Translations under genes and position numbers: made by a program
Origin: Chrysomallon squamiferum
Lineage: Eukaryota > Mollusca > Gastropoda > Neomphalida > Peltospiridae
Assembly: GCA_012295275.1 (NCBI GenBank)
Contig: CM022679.1
Span: forward strand, 6,735,157-6,799,156
Reading direction: 5' to 3'
Length of the DNA stretch: 64,000 bases
Notes under the pieces: model-generated
Seen by the model: only the letters and a program-made list of their open reading frames with translations
The model's database searches: none
What the model was told of the DNA's origin: nothing
Shown here: positions 40,849-54,169 of the stretch, one piece after another
Numbering within the stretch: the stretch's first letter is position 1
Layout of the letters: each line of letters starts with the position of its first letter

Positions 40849-43800
40849 AAATTTGGAGTTTTTTAAATCAGGATATGAACAAAAAAAAAAAAAAAAAAAA
40901 AATATTCATTTTCATTTATTACTATCATCTTTTGTCACAGATTAAGTTTTAAATGAAACCAAAAAATACAAACAAAACTGGAAATAAGTATATAATATTT
41001 TTTCTGGTGTAATTCTCTGACTGGAAAAATAAAAATATTAGAATGACTTGAGAACTGTAACAACTGTAATAAAAAGGTTGCAGTTGTGTTCTTTGGATGA
41101 ATGGATATATTGTCTCTGGTTACCTGCAAAATATAAATCAGCACGTGAAAAACATCAACAATTTTGATATGTTCCACTTGTTGTGAACTTTGATAGCTAA
41201 TAAAATACTAAATTAAATTATGACAGCAGATTCGTTTCTGAAGTCTGTCAAAATATTTCAGCATTATTTTATTTTCATAATTTTTACTTTTCAGCTTCAT
41301 GTCAGCCTGGAGAATATTTTAACTCTACTTCTAACAAATGTGAAAAATGTGATTATGGATTCTACCAAAGTTCACCAGGTCAGTTCTACTGTGAGCCATG
41401 TGTTGTGGAAAACACTACAAGGGCTCAAGGATCTACAAGTGAATCTGACTGTTACAGTAAGTTTATGAGGTTTCTTAATTACTAGTTTAAATTTTTTTTT
41501 CTTCTAAAATTGAGAATTAATTTTATTGAATAATCTTTGATTTATATTATGAAATTTAGTGAAATATTTCTGAATAAAATAATTTGTTTTTAGATGACTG
41601 TCCACCAGGTAAAGAAATTTCTCAAGACGGATCATGTCAGCCCTGTCCTATTGGAAAGTACAGAACAGCCAATGATCGCACCTGTGTGAAATGTCCTGAA
41701 ACAAAGACAACAAATGAAACAGGAGCATCTTCTCCATTAATGTGTAATGTTGGTAAGAAGCAGTGTTTGATCAGATTAGCTAAATCTGAAAGGAAATTGT
41801 TTGATAAAAAAGTATTAAAAGTTAGTTTTCATCATTAAACAAGAAAATTTAAAAGATTATGAATAAATATCATTAATTAAATGTCAGATTTACAAATATT
41901 TCTTTTATTCCTCTCTATGAAAGACATTGAAAAGAAAGTACAAAACAATAAACTTTTTTTTAACTAGGTGACTGTCAGCCAGGTTTCTACAGAAACATAT
42001 CCAATCAGCTGGAGTGTTTGAAATGTGAACTGGGCACCTATCAAGATAAACCTAATCAGTATCAGTGTGTATCATGTGGAGGAGAAAGATTTACAACTTT
42101 ATCTCAAGCTTCTTCTAAAGCTGAAGACTGCAAATGTAAGTTTGACTGTTTTAATTTTAGCATGCATGCTGAGAAAATATTTTTACATAGCTAATTTCAT
42201 ATTTTACTAAATGTATTGAAATTGGGTTTTCTCTCTTTCTCTCTCTTCTTTCTTTCTCTGCCTCTCACTGTCTCTTCCTCTCTCAATTTTGTTTAAAACT
42301 GTCTGAATTTAATTACAGATACTAGCAGTATCATACTATTTTATTCAGATCTGTTATTGACTTAAAGATAACATTGGAATAGACAGTAAATTGCTAAAGA
42401 AATAATTATATATCAAATACAAAATCAAGAAGAAGATCAGTTCACTGCACCTATTAAATATTTAACAATGTCATAGAAATGTTATCAGTATTGGAAGATC
42501 CTTTCTAATCATCTGAAGTTCAAACTAGTATTTCCATAATTCAAACTTTTTTTCTTTTGGATAAGTTCAGAAGCAGCTATTTTGTTAAATGTGTTAAATA
42601 TTTATTACATGGAAGGCAGACTGTTGATTTATAAATCATGTAGATTTTCATTCATTTTCATGTTTTTTTCCGATTGTAGTTCTAATTTTCTTCTATTCTT
42701 TCAGGAAATATAACTTATTGTCATTCTTGTCTTATTATTATATATTAGTTTATTTTTATTAAATATCTGTGTATCTGTAACATAACTGATTTTTTGTTTT
42801 TTTCTCTCAGTTTTCTGTCCTGATGGTGAAGAACAGCTTGACCCGACTAAAAACCTGTGCACATCGTGTGAAATTGGTTTTTATCGAAACAGCACTGGAC
42901 AGTTTCAATTTGATAAATGTCAGCAGTGTCCCAACAGTCACAGAACACCTTCAAAAGGATCAGTTTCTGTGGCTCAGTGCACTATATGTATGTTTTTCTT
43001 TATGTATTCATCCTTAATTTAATAAAGCATTATTTAACGACAAAAAATCTTTATAGATTCATTTCCTATCAGTAAACACCTTTATACAACCCAGATGTAA
43101 AATTTGAGAAAGTATTTACACAAGTATTTGATAGAGAGAAAAATATAATATGTTGGAAGGAATTAGTTTAAAAAATTAAAGAATTATTTCTATTGTTTCC
43201 TAGATATTGAACATAAATTTTGGTCTCCTTTCACTGTCATATACAATATTTTAAGAATTACATTTGAAAACATTATGTTAACCTTAAAAACGTTTGGGGT
43301 TTGGTTTTTTTTTTCATTTATTTGTATTATTAAATATTTAACCTATTGCCTAAATGATTAGTGAGTTGTTAATTTTATTTAACGACAATTTTAAATCAGT
43401 TTTTTTCACCAGCCATTTATCAATGATTTTTTCCTGTTATTAAGAAATGAGAAATCATAATTTTAAATAAATTATTGAAGTGATTACCTTTTTTTTCAGA
43501 CAAATGTGCTGCAGGTGAAGAGCCAACATCAGATAACAAAGCCTGTAAAAAATGTGACACTGGATATTATCAAGAACTTCCAGATCAAACATCCTGCAAA
43601 CAATGTGAGAATGGAACCAGTACCAAGCAGACTGGATCAACTAATAAAACACAGTGTGAAAGTAAATTATTTGTTTTGTTTTAGTAATAAAGGGTTAATT
43701 TGTTTCAAGGAAAAATATTAGGTTTTATTACAAATGTTTCCGCAAAATAGCAATTATAGTTTTAGTAAATGATATTATAATATATATATATATTTGTGTA

Positions 43801-46800
43801 TTTATTTTAAGATATAATAAATACATCTGTTTTTTCTTGCAGAATATTGTCCCTCTGGCTATGAAAAAGATACAAATGAAGAATGCCAGCCCTGTCCACT
43901 CGGGTTTTACAAGGACAATACCATTGACATGTTTGGCAACTGTACTCAGTGTGGAAAGAACATGGGTGAAGCTCCAGTATCAAACCCTGACTTTGTAACT
44001 GAAACAGCAGCATCAATATCTGCTTCAAACTGCACTGTTCGTAAGTATTCTTATGAATATTATTTTAAAAAGAAACATCAGCAATAAAAAAAACTTATAA
44101 AAAATAGTTGTGAAAATATTTCCTTTCACTGTCTGTGTCACAAAGAAAAAATCCCATAAAACAAAAACTGAAATAATATCTATATTTAAGAAATGAACAT
44201 ACTTTTTTCAGAATAATCTGAATTTAATTGTTTGCAATAAATAAAAATAAGAAAAAAACTGAACCATCAAACAAGTAAAAGTCTAAACTAATTTTAAAAC
44301 AATATATTTTGTTTCCTTGATTTGCATTAATTTGTTGTAATGTTTGAAAGAAATTAATTCTCATTCCTGGATTTCAGCAGTTTACCTGCTAACATTACTT
44401 ACCTATAACAATCATATATTACTACAACAGTAAAATAAGATTACTGATATTATTATTAATCATTGTCCATTCATTTACAAATATTTACCAATCTTCACTT
44501 AAAAATCTTTCAATATTAATACAGTATTTACCATGACTATCAAATAATTAATAAATAATTTAAGTTAGCATTATTGTGATCACAAAATAAATACTTGTGT
44601 TACATTAGTCAGATATTAAATCTAAACCAGTTAATTATGAATTACTTCATCACTTGAGTACTTCTGTTGCAGGAAACTGCATTGCTGGTTCTAAGATCAA
44701 GTCTGATGACAGTGGTTGTGACATTTGTCCACGTGGCCAGTATCAACCAAAGCCTTATCAGAAACAATGTTTGAATTGTTCAAACAAACATTCCACCAAA
44801 CAAGAAGGTTCAAAGCTGGAAGCAGATTGTTTGGGTAGGTAAACCTTTAACCTTGTAGAAAAATACTGTATTTATTATAGAATAAATCATTGGCACAGTG
44901 TCATTTGCATTGAAAATGTCTTGTGTAATGGTATAAATGAGTCTTTCATATATTGCTATGTCATCAACTGGTACGATACAAATTATCCAGATAAACAGTT
45001 ATAGCTGTTAAATTCATATTAGTGACTTTAGCTATGGAAAAATAATTTTATTCTGTAAAGAATTTCTTATATATTGTTTTGGGAGGTTTTCATGGATGGA
45101 AGATTTTTTTCTTTCTTTAAACGTTATTCAATAAATTTATAATAATATGTTTCCAGATATTTTAACTAAATATAACAACCAAATATGTTTAAAATTTTGT
45201 AGATCAACATTAAAATTATAATTATTCAGTATTTAACTGAATAAATATAACTGAAATAACTGATATAACTGAAAAAAGATGTTCATTAAACCACTTTTTA
45301 CATTTTTATTTACTTACAACTATTGCTAATGATAAAATTTTTTAATTTGTTTTAATAATTGATTTACCATATTCATTTCCAGCTTATTGTGATCCTGGTT
45401 ATGAAAAAAATCCAGAGACCGGTTTGTGTGAAATTTGTGATCGAGGTTATTTCAAAGACAATAATGTTGATGTGTTCTCCATGTGTACAGTTTGTTCAAA
45501 CTCATCCTATATTACTGCAGGGAAAGGGGCCACATCAGAATCACAATGTACTGTTGGTGAGTGCTGGTTCCTGGGACAAATTTATATATACATTTTGTAC
45601 CTTTATTATTTATAACATCAAAAGCATTGGTGAGCTAGTTTATTTAAAGTTATTGAACATCCATGCTAATCAGCATCAATTTATGTTTGCTCTTATTATC
45701 ATTTTGATACATACTGTGAAGGTGAATGTGTCTAAAAGGCTTAAAATATACAACAGGTGTAACTTTTATCTACTGTGATTTTCAGAAAATTGCACTGCTG
45801 GTTATTATCTTGAAAGTGATAAATGCAAAATCTGTCCCAAGGGAACTTACTCTGACACAAAATGGAGTGGCAGCTGTACTCACTGTGACAAAGATAAAAC
45901 AACTCTAAACGAAGGCTCAACTAGTGTAACAGACTGTATATGTAAGTTTATTTTCTAAATTAGATTCTCTTTATTTGTATACTTAATTATTCTCCTTTTC
46001 TTTCTTTTTTTCCTTACTGAGTTTATTTATTGTAAGTGAGGTTAAAATAAAAAAAGCAGAATTTTTTTTTTTTTTTTTAATATGTATTGTTCCTTTTTTT
46101 GTTTAGAATAGGTGTTTCTTGTATGTTTCTAATATATTTTATTTTTATTTATTTATTTGTCTGTCTATCTATTTTTTTCTCATTTCTGATTTCTTTTTTT
46201 GAATTCTTATTCTAATGGTTTCTTAAAATACATTAATAATTTCATTAACGTAATATTCTTTCTAATAGTAATAATCATAAAATAAAACAAATAATTTAAC
46301 AACAAGGAATAGGGAATTCATTTTGTTCTGCAGTGTTAGCATTAATATTTTTCAGTCAGTTAATGCATGATTAATATTTCAGTGTCCTGTCCATCAGGAA
46401 AAGAAGATGAGGGTGGAGCTTGTGTTCCTTGTAAAAAAGGTTTTTACAAAGAAGTTACCAAGGCAGCTAAGTGTACACCATGTCCATTAAACAAAACCAC
46501 AGCAGAAGAAGGTTCAACACTGGCTTCTGATTGCAATGTCGGTAAGTATATTTAGTTTTTTTTATTCCAAAAGTAACTAATAAGTAAGAGATAAATTCTA
46601 AAAATATGTGAATTTTTCCAACTTAAATTAATTACAAATACTGATAGGATCCATTGCCATTTTATTTAGTATAAAATTAGAATGTCTGTATAAAGACTTA
46701 TAGTATGTAGTTGTCATAAAGCTGTAATATTTGGACAAATGTTGATAGTATGTAGTTATCATATATTGATGGTATGTAGTTATCATGAAGCTGCAAAGTC

Positions 46801-49800
46801 TGTACAAATACTGAAATTATGAAGTTATCATATATTGATGGTATGTAGTTGTCATGAAACTGCAATGTTTGTACAAATACTGATAGTATGTGGTTCTCAC
46901 GTACAAGTTTTTATATAGTATGCAGTTGTTATGGGGTTAATGTTTGTATAAAGATGATTATTAATTTCACATGTAACAGAAATGTAATTCAACATTTCAC
47001 GTTTTAATAATAAATACCTTTTCTGTAAAAACAAATAAGTTTTAGTAAATAGTTGAAGAAACTCCACAACTTACATTAGCTTGACCATGTTACATGAATT
47101 TCAGTTTTCAAATCTGAGTAAAGAAAAAATAATTTAATTATTTATTTATATATTATTATTATTTTACTTTTTTTTTTTTTTTTTTGTTCCAGTTATACTG
47201 TAATTAATTACTCACTATTGACTTTTTGTTAATTTCTTCTCTCTTTTAAAAAAAAAAAAAATAGTTGGCTGTTTGCCTGGTTATTTCCGAAATAATAATG
47301 ACTGTTTGGAATGTGATTATGGTTTTTATCAGCCTGACAAATGGCAAGATAAATGTCTACAATGTGAAACATCATTCACTACATATAAAAAGGGGGCTAC
47401 AAATTCCAGTGAATGTTTGCGTAAGTATCTAATATCACATCTTTTTGTAGATTAATTTGTGAAATGGCTTCCTGAAGCAAGAATTCAAATATTATGTTTT
47501 ATGGAAACTTTTCTATAGGAAATGCAATTTCTTTATTTTTTTCCAGACAAGAATTAAAATTATGTATCAGAATGCTTGAACATTTCTTGAAAGTTAATTT
47601 CTCAATACTGCTTTGAATTATTTAATACTTTTTTACTTGAACTGACTCTATAATTTAAAAAATCAATAAACATTAAAATAATTATTCATCTGATTTTATA
47701 GTTGTATACAACAAAAACTAATGCAGTGAAATTTATTATTGTTAATAATGTACTAAACTGCTTAGTAACTAATATTAGATACTTATACATATTTTTCCAT
47801 TACAGCTAAATGCAAAGCTGGTGAGGAGATAGTCAACCAGGTTTGTACTCCATGTCAACGTGGCTATTACCAGGACAACCAGAACAAAGAGAATTACATG
47901 TGTACATTGTGTCCTGTTGAGTTTATTACTGTTGGTACAGGAGCTACAAGTAAATCTGACTGTTCTATAGGTAAGAATTTGTAATAAGCAAATAATTTTA
48001 TTATAAATGAGTTTTGAAATAACAAAATGTTCATTTAATGTACAATTTTCTAAAAGTTAGGTCTTAAATTATTACTTTTATGGTAGTTACTACTGTTCCT
48101 TTGTTATAAGAACTGTTCATTTCATACAATGAAATTTTGGAAATGATAGCTGAAAATGGAAACCTTTCATTAAATTTAAATGTTGACAGTTTTAGAGATT
48201 TCAAACAACATTATTAATAATATATATCAGGTTGTGAGCAAAACATTGTAAATAAGTAGCACAGGTAATGTATTTAGAAAGTAAGCAGTATATAGAGAAT
48301 TATCACTTATAATATTTTAATATATTTTAACATTTTACAGCAAACTGCACAACCCCTGGTTACTACAGAAATCGTTTTACTAATCAGTGTACAAAGTGTG
48401 ATCGAGGCAGCTATCAGAATGAAAAATGGATGGAGTCCTGTATCCATTGTTCAAACAATTATACAACTAAAGAGAAAGGAAGTACATCAGCTGCAAGTTG
48501 TCTTCGTATGTTGATGGATTTTTTTGTTTTCTTTTATCTGAATAAAAAGACTGTAAAAGAAAGAGGTTTGAAACATTAAGTGTGACAATTACTGGAAACA
48601 TTATGCTTTTGTGGACTGACATTTTTGTTCAGTTTTTGTGAAAATTTTAAAATAATTACTAACAGAAATGATGTTAATTTTGTACTTGCTTGCCACTTAG
48701 AATAAAAACAGAACAAACAGACATGAATGACAGAGAATAAAAACAGAACAAACAGACATGAATGACAGTTAATGTTATGCTTCTAACAAAGTTTATCTTG
48801 TCTAGGGATGAAATTTCAACAGAACATTTTACAATAGCATTTACAGGTTACATAACTTGATAAAATTTAATAACAATTTGTCAAAAAAATGTATGTTTTA
48901 ACTTAATATCCAGTATTAATAAAGTCAGTTTATAGTTATAAATTATTTAAAGATTTTATTTCTTTATAAATTGTTTTGAAATCAGTTGTCATTGTTTTAG
49001 AAGAAATTTGTTCTGCCATTGAGAAGTAATCAGTTTTGTGGAGTAATTTGGTTTCAGTAACAAAAATCAAATTTTAACTTTCTACAATTTAAGGTAATTG
49101 TCCATCTGGGCAGGAACTCGATGAAGTTAATGACCGTTGTGTGGACTGTCCAGTTGGTACATACCGTGATAGTTCCAAGACCTGGAAATGTGCTAATTGT
49201 ACCAATGGCTTGACCACACAAGGAACAAAAGCTGTTTCAGTTAATGAATGTTCTGTTTGTAAGTATTTATCAAAATATATATTTTTTTTAAATAATATAA
49301 TTAGAGTCTTGACAACTTTACAATCATTATTATACCATTTAAAAGCCAAAAAAGATTTTATGGTTCATATAAAGTAATTGAGAATATTTTCTGCAATATG
49401 CAATGGATATATTGTAATTATTATCATCCTGTGTATATAGGTATTAGAAAATCAGAATCATCCATATGTGTTGTTTTTATATGATTTAGTTGTTTTTATT
49501 TTGTATTATATGGGGTATTTGGATAATAATACTGATTTAATCTCATTTCAATTAAATTTCAATCTTTTTTCAGCACCATGCACTGCAGGTCAGTATTTCA
49601 GTCGTACTAAAAATTCCTGTGAGTTGTGTCCTAAAGATACATATCAACCTGCTGCAAATTCTTTTTCATGTGAGTCTTGTCCAGGAGGATATTTTACAAA
49701 TGGAACTGGCAAGACATCAAGATCTGACTGTAAAGGTATAAATTCATATGTTGACTTCAAATCAAACTATAATGTATAATTTAAAATATCATATCTCATA

Positions 49801-52800
49801 GTAATTAATGAAAGCAAAAATCATTTTAATAAAAATAAAAAAAAGATACACCTAAAACAGTGATATGACATATGTTAGATGTTTTTTATTTAATAGAATA
49901 TTTATTTCTTAAAAATAAAACAAAATCAATTTATAATTTGCCAAGAATTTAAATTTGGACATACTGAATTTATTCAAAATATTTACAGGCCTTTGTGAAA
50001 TAAACAAGCCAAAGTGTTCCATACATGCTACATGTAAAAATACTCCAAATGCTTCTGTATGCACATGCAACTCTGACTATGTAGGAAATGGAACTGTTTG
50101 TGAACGTAAGTATTAATAGATAAAGATTATAACAACTGAAAATTCGGATGTGTTAATTACAGACCAAATTTACACAATTCTTTCTCTAATGTTTACCACA
50201 ACTTTTGTTTGTTATTTGCTACAGATTTACATTTCATGATTTTCAAACTTTTTCATGTCCAACATTACATAATATTATTATTATAATAATATATGTTATT
50301 GTTATAATTTTGATGTCGTTCTTAACATTATATTTCTATTATTGTTGGTTATATTATAAACAAAATTTTCAAAATAAATTTTTTGTTCAATATATTTATG
50401 GAAATTATTACAGACAACTATTCTTTCCTTACATATGTTTGCATTCTTATTTTCCATTTTTCTTCTCTTTTTTTTTTTACAGATAAATGCAAAACGGGAT
50501 ACTGCAATTCAGGAACATGCATTGAGGGGCCTCCAGTGAGATGCATATGTGATGAGGTTTACACAGGAGACCGGTGTGAAATAAGGAAAGGTATTAAAAA
50601 CAATAAACAATCTTCCCATTTAACTGTTTTTAATAAAAAAAAGTTTGGTTTAAATGTGAAGAACAAAAGAATATAGGTATTCAGTGCATGTATATTTTAT
50701 TTTTGATTACTAAAAAGTTGTTTTGAAAAATGTAAGAGAAAGGTTTTTTTTGTGTGTGTTTTTTTTTGTGTGTTATTCTTATACATACCCTTTTTATTAG
50801 CAATTGTTTTACATCTTCATTTAAAAAAATATAAATATTTAATAAACATGAACACATAATAAATTAAATATTTACCTGACAGGGTTTTTTGATTGTTTTT
50901 TTAATGTTGTTATGCAAATGTAATAAAAAAGATGGAGAAAAAACCTTTATACAATAAATATAGTTTACCTACCTAAAGAAGTCAGAAATTAAAACAATGT
51001 AAAAAAAGAAGTTTTTTATTCATAAATTATATAAATATTAATTCAAAGTATTAGTTGCTTATTTAATTTATTCCAAAAACCAATAAAAAAATTTGCATTA
51101 AAGATTTTTATTTGTTTTATTTATTTGGAGATATGGTGTGTTTAATTGTTTTTCTGCTTATGTTAAAGTTGATAGGAAATATTCATTAAGTGTTAAACTT
51201 TTTTTTTGTTATTTCAGATGTGCTTTTATTCTTTTTCATTATCTTCTTTTTATAACTCTCTGCCTTTTTTCACCTGTCTTGTTTTTAATATTTATATTAC
51301 ATTATTACTTTTACATATTTTTTCTAATCAAAATACTTTATGTGTTTTTTATTTCAGCTGCACAAAGTTTGTCACCCAACACCCAAGAAACCATTATTAT
51401 TGCTGTGGTTACTGTGCTTGCTTTGCTACTTTTCATTATCCTTATTGTTGTTTGTGTCTGTGTTATGGCAAGGTATGTATTGAATAAATCTTTATTGCTT
51501 ATTTCCTTTATATCTGTTTAGCTTGTTAAATGTATTTAAATCAATTTCTATTATAGAATTCAAATCATCATTGCCATATAAAAATTTATATTTTAATTTA
51601 TTCATTTGTTTATGTATTTATTGGGTTCATGATATTTATGACTTTAATTTTAGTGTTAAGGATTTTGATTAAGCAATGCTTTGAAAATGATGATGATATA
51701 TGACATATGAGGATTTATGTACTTTGAATTGCTCCTAATATTATGAGTTTGTAAACATTTGTATGAAAAACTGGAATAGAAATAAAATGTCATCATTAAA
51801 CAAATAGAATTAATTCTTGTTAAATGTTACGTTTCATGATCAGCAGAGGCATCTGTTTATATATAATGTATGGCAAATTATCTGGTTTGTAGGAAAAGAC
51901 AGATAAGAAAACCAAATGAATACGATGACAGAGCAAGCATTGCAACACGCTTGTCTACAAAAATGTATGACAATACACCAATGTATCCAACAAAACCTCC
52001 TTCAGTAAGTGGTAGCAGGTATATGCTACCACAGCAGCATGAAGCATCTTTTTTGAATCCTGTTTACAGTGTTTCAGGTTTGTGAATTTTAGAATATTAA
52101 TTAAGTCTCTGCTTATCCATTTAAACTTTCAAAACATCATACTATTCTTTATCATTTCATTTATTTTGAACTTCTCTAACAATTTTCTATATTTCTAGCT
52201 GGTATTCTTCAGTTTTCACGAATGTTTCTTTAATTTTTTTTTCATCATTGCCTAATACTTAAAATATTCACTAGTTTTTGATACATTGGTATGTTCAAAT
52301 AGGATAATTTATCTATTTAGTGAAATGTAAATTAATATTTATTTCATAAACTGAATATAAACTATAGAAAATAATTATTTTTACAGCAAGAGGATGTAAG
52401 TATACTATGCAAACACTAAACAAATATAACTAAATATCACTGATAATTTTGGGTTTGTGGTAATGAAATCTTTTAAATGTTTTGATTATCTAGGAAAGCT
52501 TATATTATTTTATTTTATATGTTTATAAATCTTTTTTTGTTTGTTTTTATTTGTTGTTTTTTTTTGCACGTTTTTGTGAAGATGTTTTCAAAAAACCTAC
52601 ATACTGCATTTGGTTTTGAAACATTAAACATTAAAATATTAATGTCTTTGACATTAAAACAACAAATTAATATGAATTCATTCCAAAAATTTTCTGTATG
52701 ATTAATTATAAATTTATCAAAAAGTAATTTGTTAAAGGCTTTATAAAACAAATAAATTCATTGCAATAAAAAAAAAATTGTATGGGTTTAAATAAATATA

Positions 52801-54108
52801 TTGTTATAGCATCTTACAAAAATGTTTTAAATGTTTTTAATCTCCAAATTTAATGAAACAAATATTTTGCTAAAATGAAAGCCAGAGTTTTTCTCAAAAA
52901 TGTGTTTTATTTCTGATATATAATCATGTATACCTCAGTGTTACCATTTTATTTATTTGTGTATATCAAAATTAACAATTTGTATTCAGTTTTCCTGGTA
53001 TCTCACGTTTTTCCCACTTCTCTTCACTAAAATCAAAAATAAACAACAAATTAGAAGATACCAGAAAATGTATGTTGTACAAAATAATTTTCAAGTCAGA
53101 CATGTTTTAAAATTGTGTACCAAATACTGTGAATTATTTCATATTCAAAAGTATGCAGCTTACAAATGTTAGAGATGTCCTTATGAATATTTTTCAAATT
53201 AAGTTCCCATGTTTTTTGATTTGGACATTCTTGTACTTTGGAAGCTCTTTCACAAAATGTAATTGTTATTTAAAGTTAACATCTGGATCATATTTTTATG
53301 CAACTTACATTTAAATGTTGTCACGTGAGAAAAAGTAACTTTTTCAATCTTTAATAAACTTCATGCATGCACTTTGTTATCTGTTCCTAATAAATTTGAT
53401 GGGAACCACAGAATATTTTTTATGACTTTTATTCAGTACTATTTAGAAACTTTATTATTACTTTTTAGGTGTATTTTTATTTATAAAATGCATAAATTGA
53501 AATAACATTTAAATCTGCTTCATGATTTTATGTTATTTAAGCCAAAGCTTTGCCATTTAGTTAGTTACTATGTAATTAACTTTAATAATGGAATGTCATT
53601 TTAAACTGAAAGCACAAAAAATTGTAGAAAGTTTAGATGAAGAAAGTTATATGAATAACATTAGAACAATGGCTTTTTAAAATGATTGTATATTATTATA
53701 TTTATAATTCATTACTTACTAGATTGCACTGTAAAATGAAACTTGCTCCAGCTTAATAGGAATGTGTAATTTTTATTTTATATTTTTTTTCTTATTGTTT
53801 TTCTTTACTTATTTCAAAAACTTATTTATTCATCAACTGAAAATAAAATAGGAACTACAAAAGAGAAGAATCAGATTGAGGAAATCCAAAAATGTATTAA
53901 CCATTTACCTCAGATAAATGGTCATATATAAATATATTAATTTATGACAATTAGAAATGGTATTAATTTTAAATCATCAGGTTAAGTTAATTACTAGAAG
54001 ATGAAAATTAATTTAGTTGCATGAAATCACATAAAGGCACATGCAGAATGTATAGGAAGTCACATAATTATAATCTTTTTATCTTAGATTAGTAATAACC
54101 TATATTAA

Positions 54109-54169
<61 letters not shown>

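Noticed and set aside
45359-45778. 139-codon plus-strand frame
   Set aside because: It is an alternate-frame shadow of GCC exon 58 running into the next intron.
51138-51521. 127-codon frame that looks like a small membrane protein
   Set aside because: Only 51358-51472 is the TM exon; the hydrophobic lead before it is T-rich intron ending in a good acceptor.
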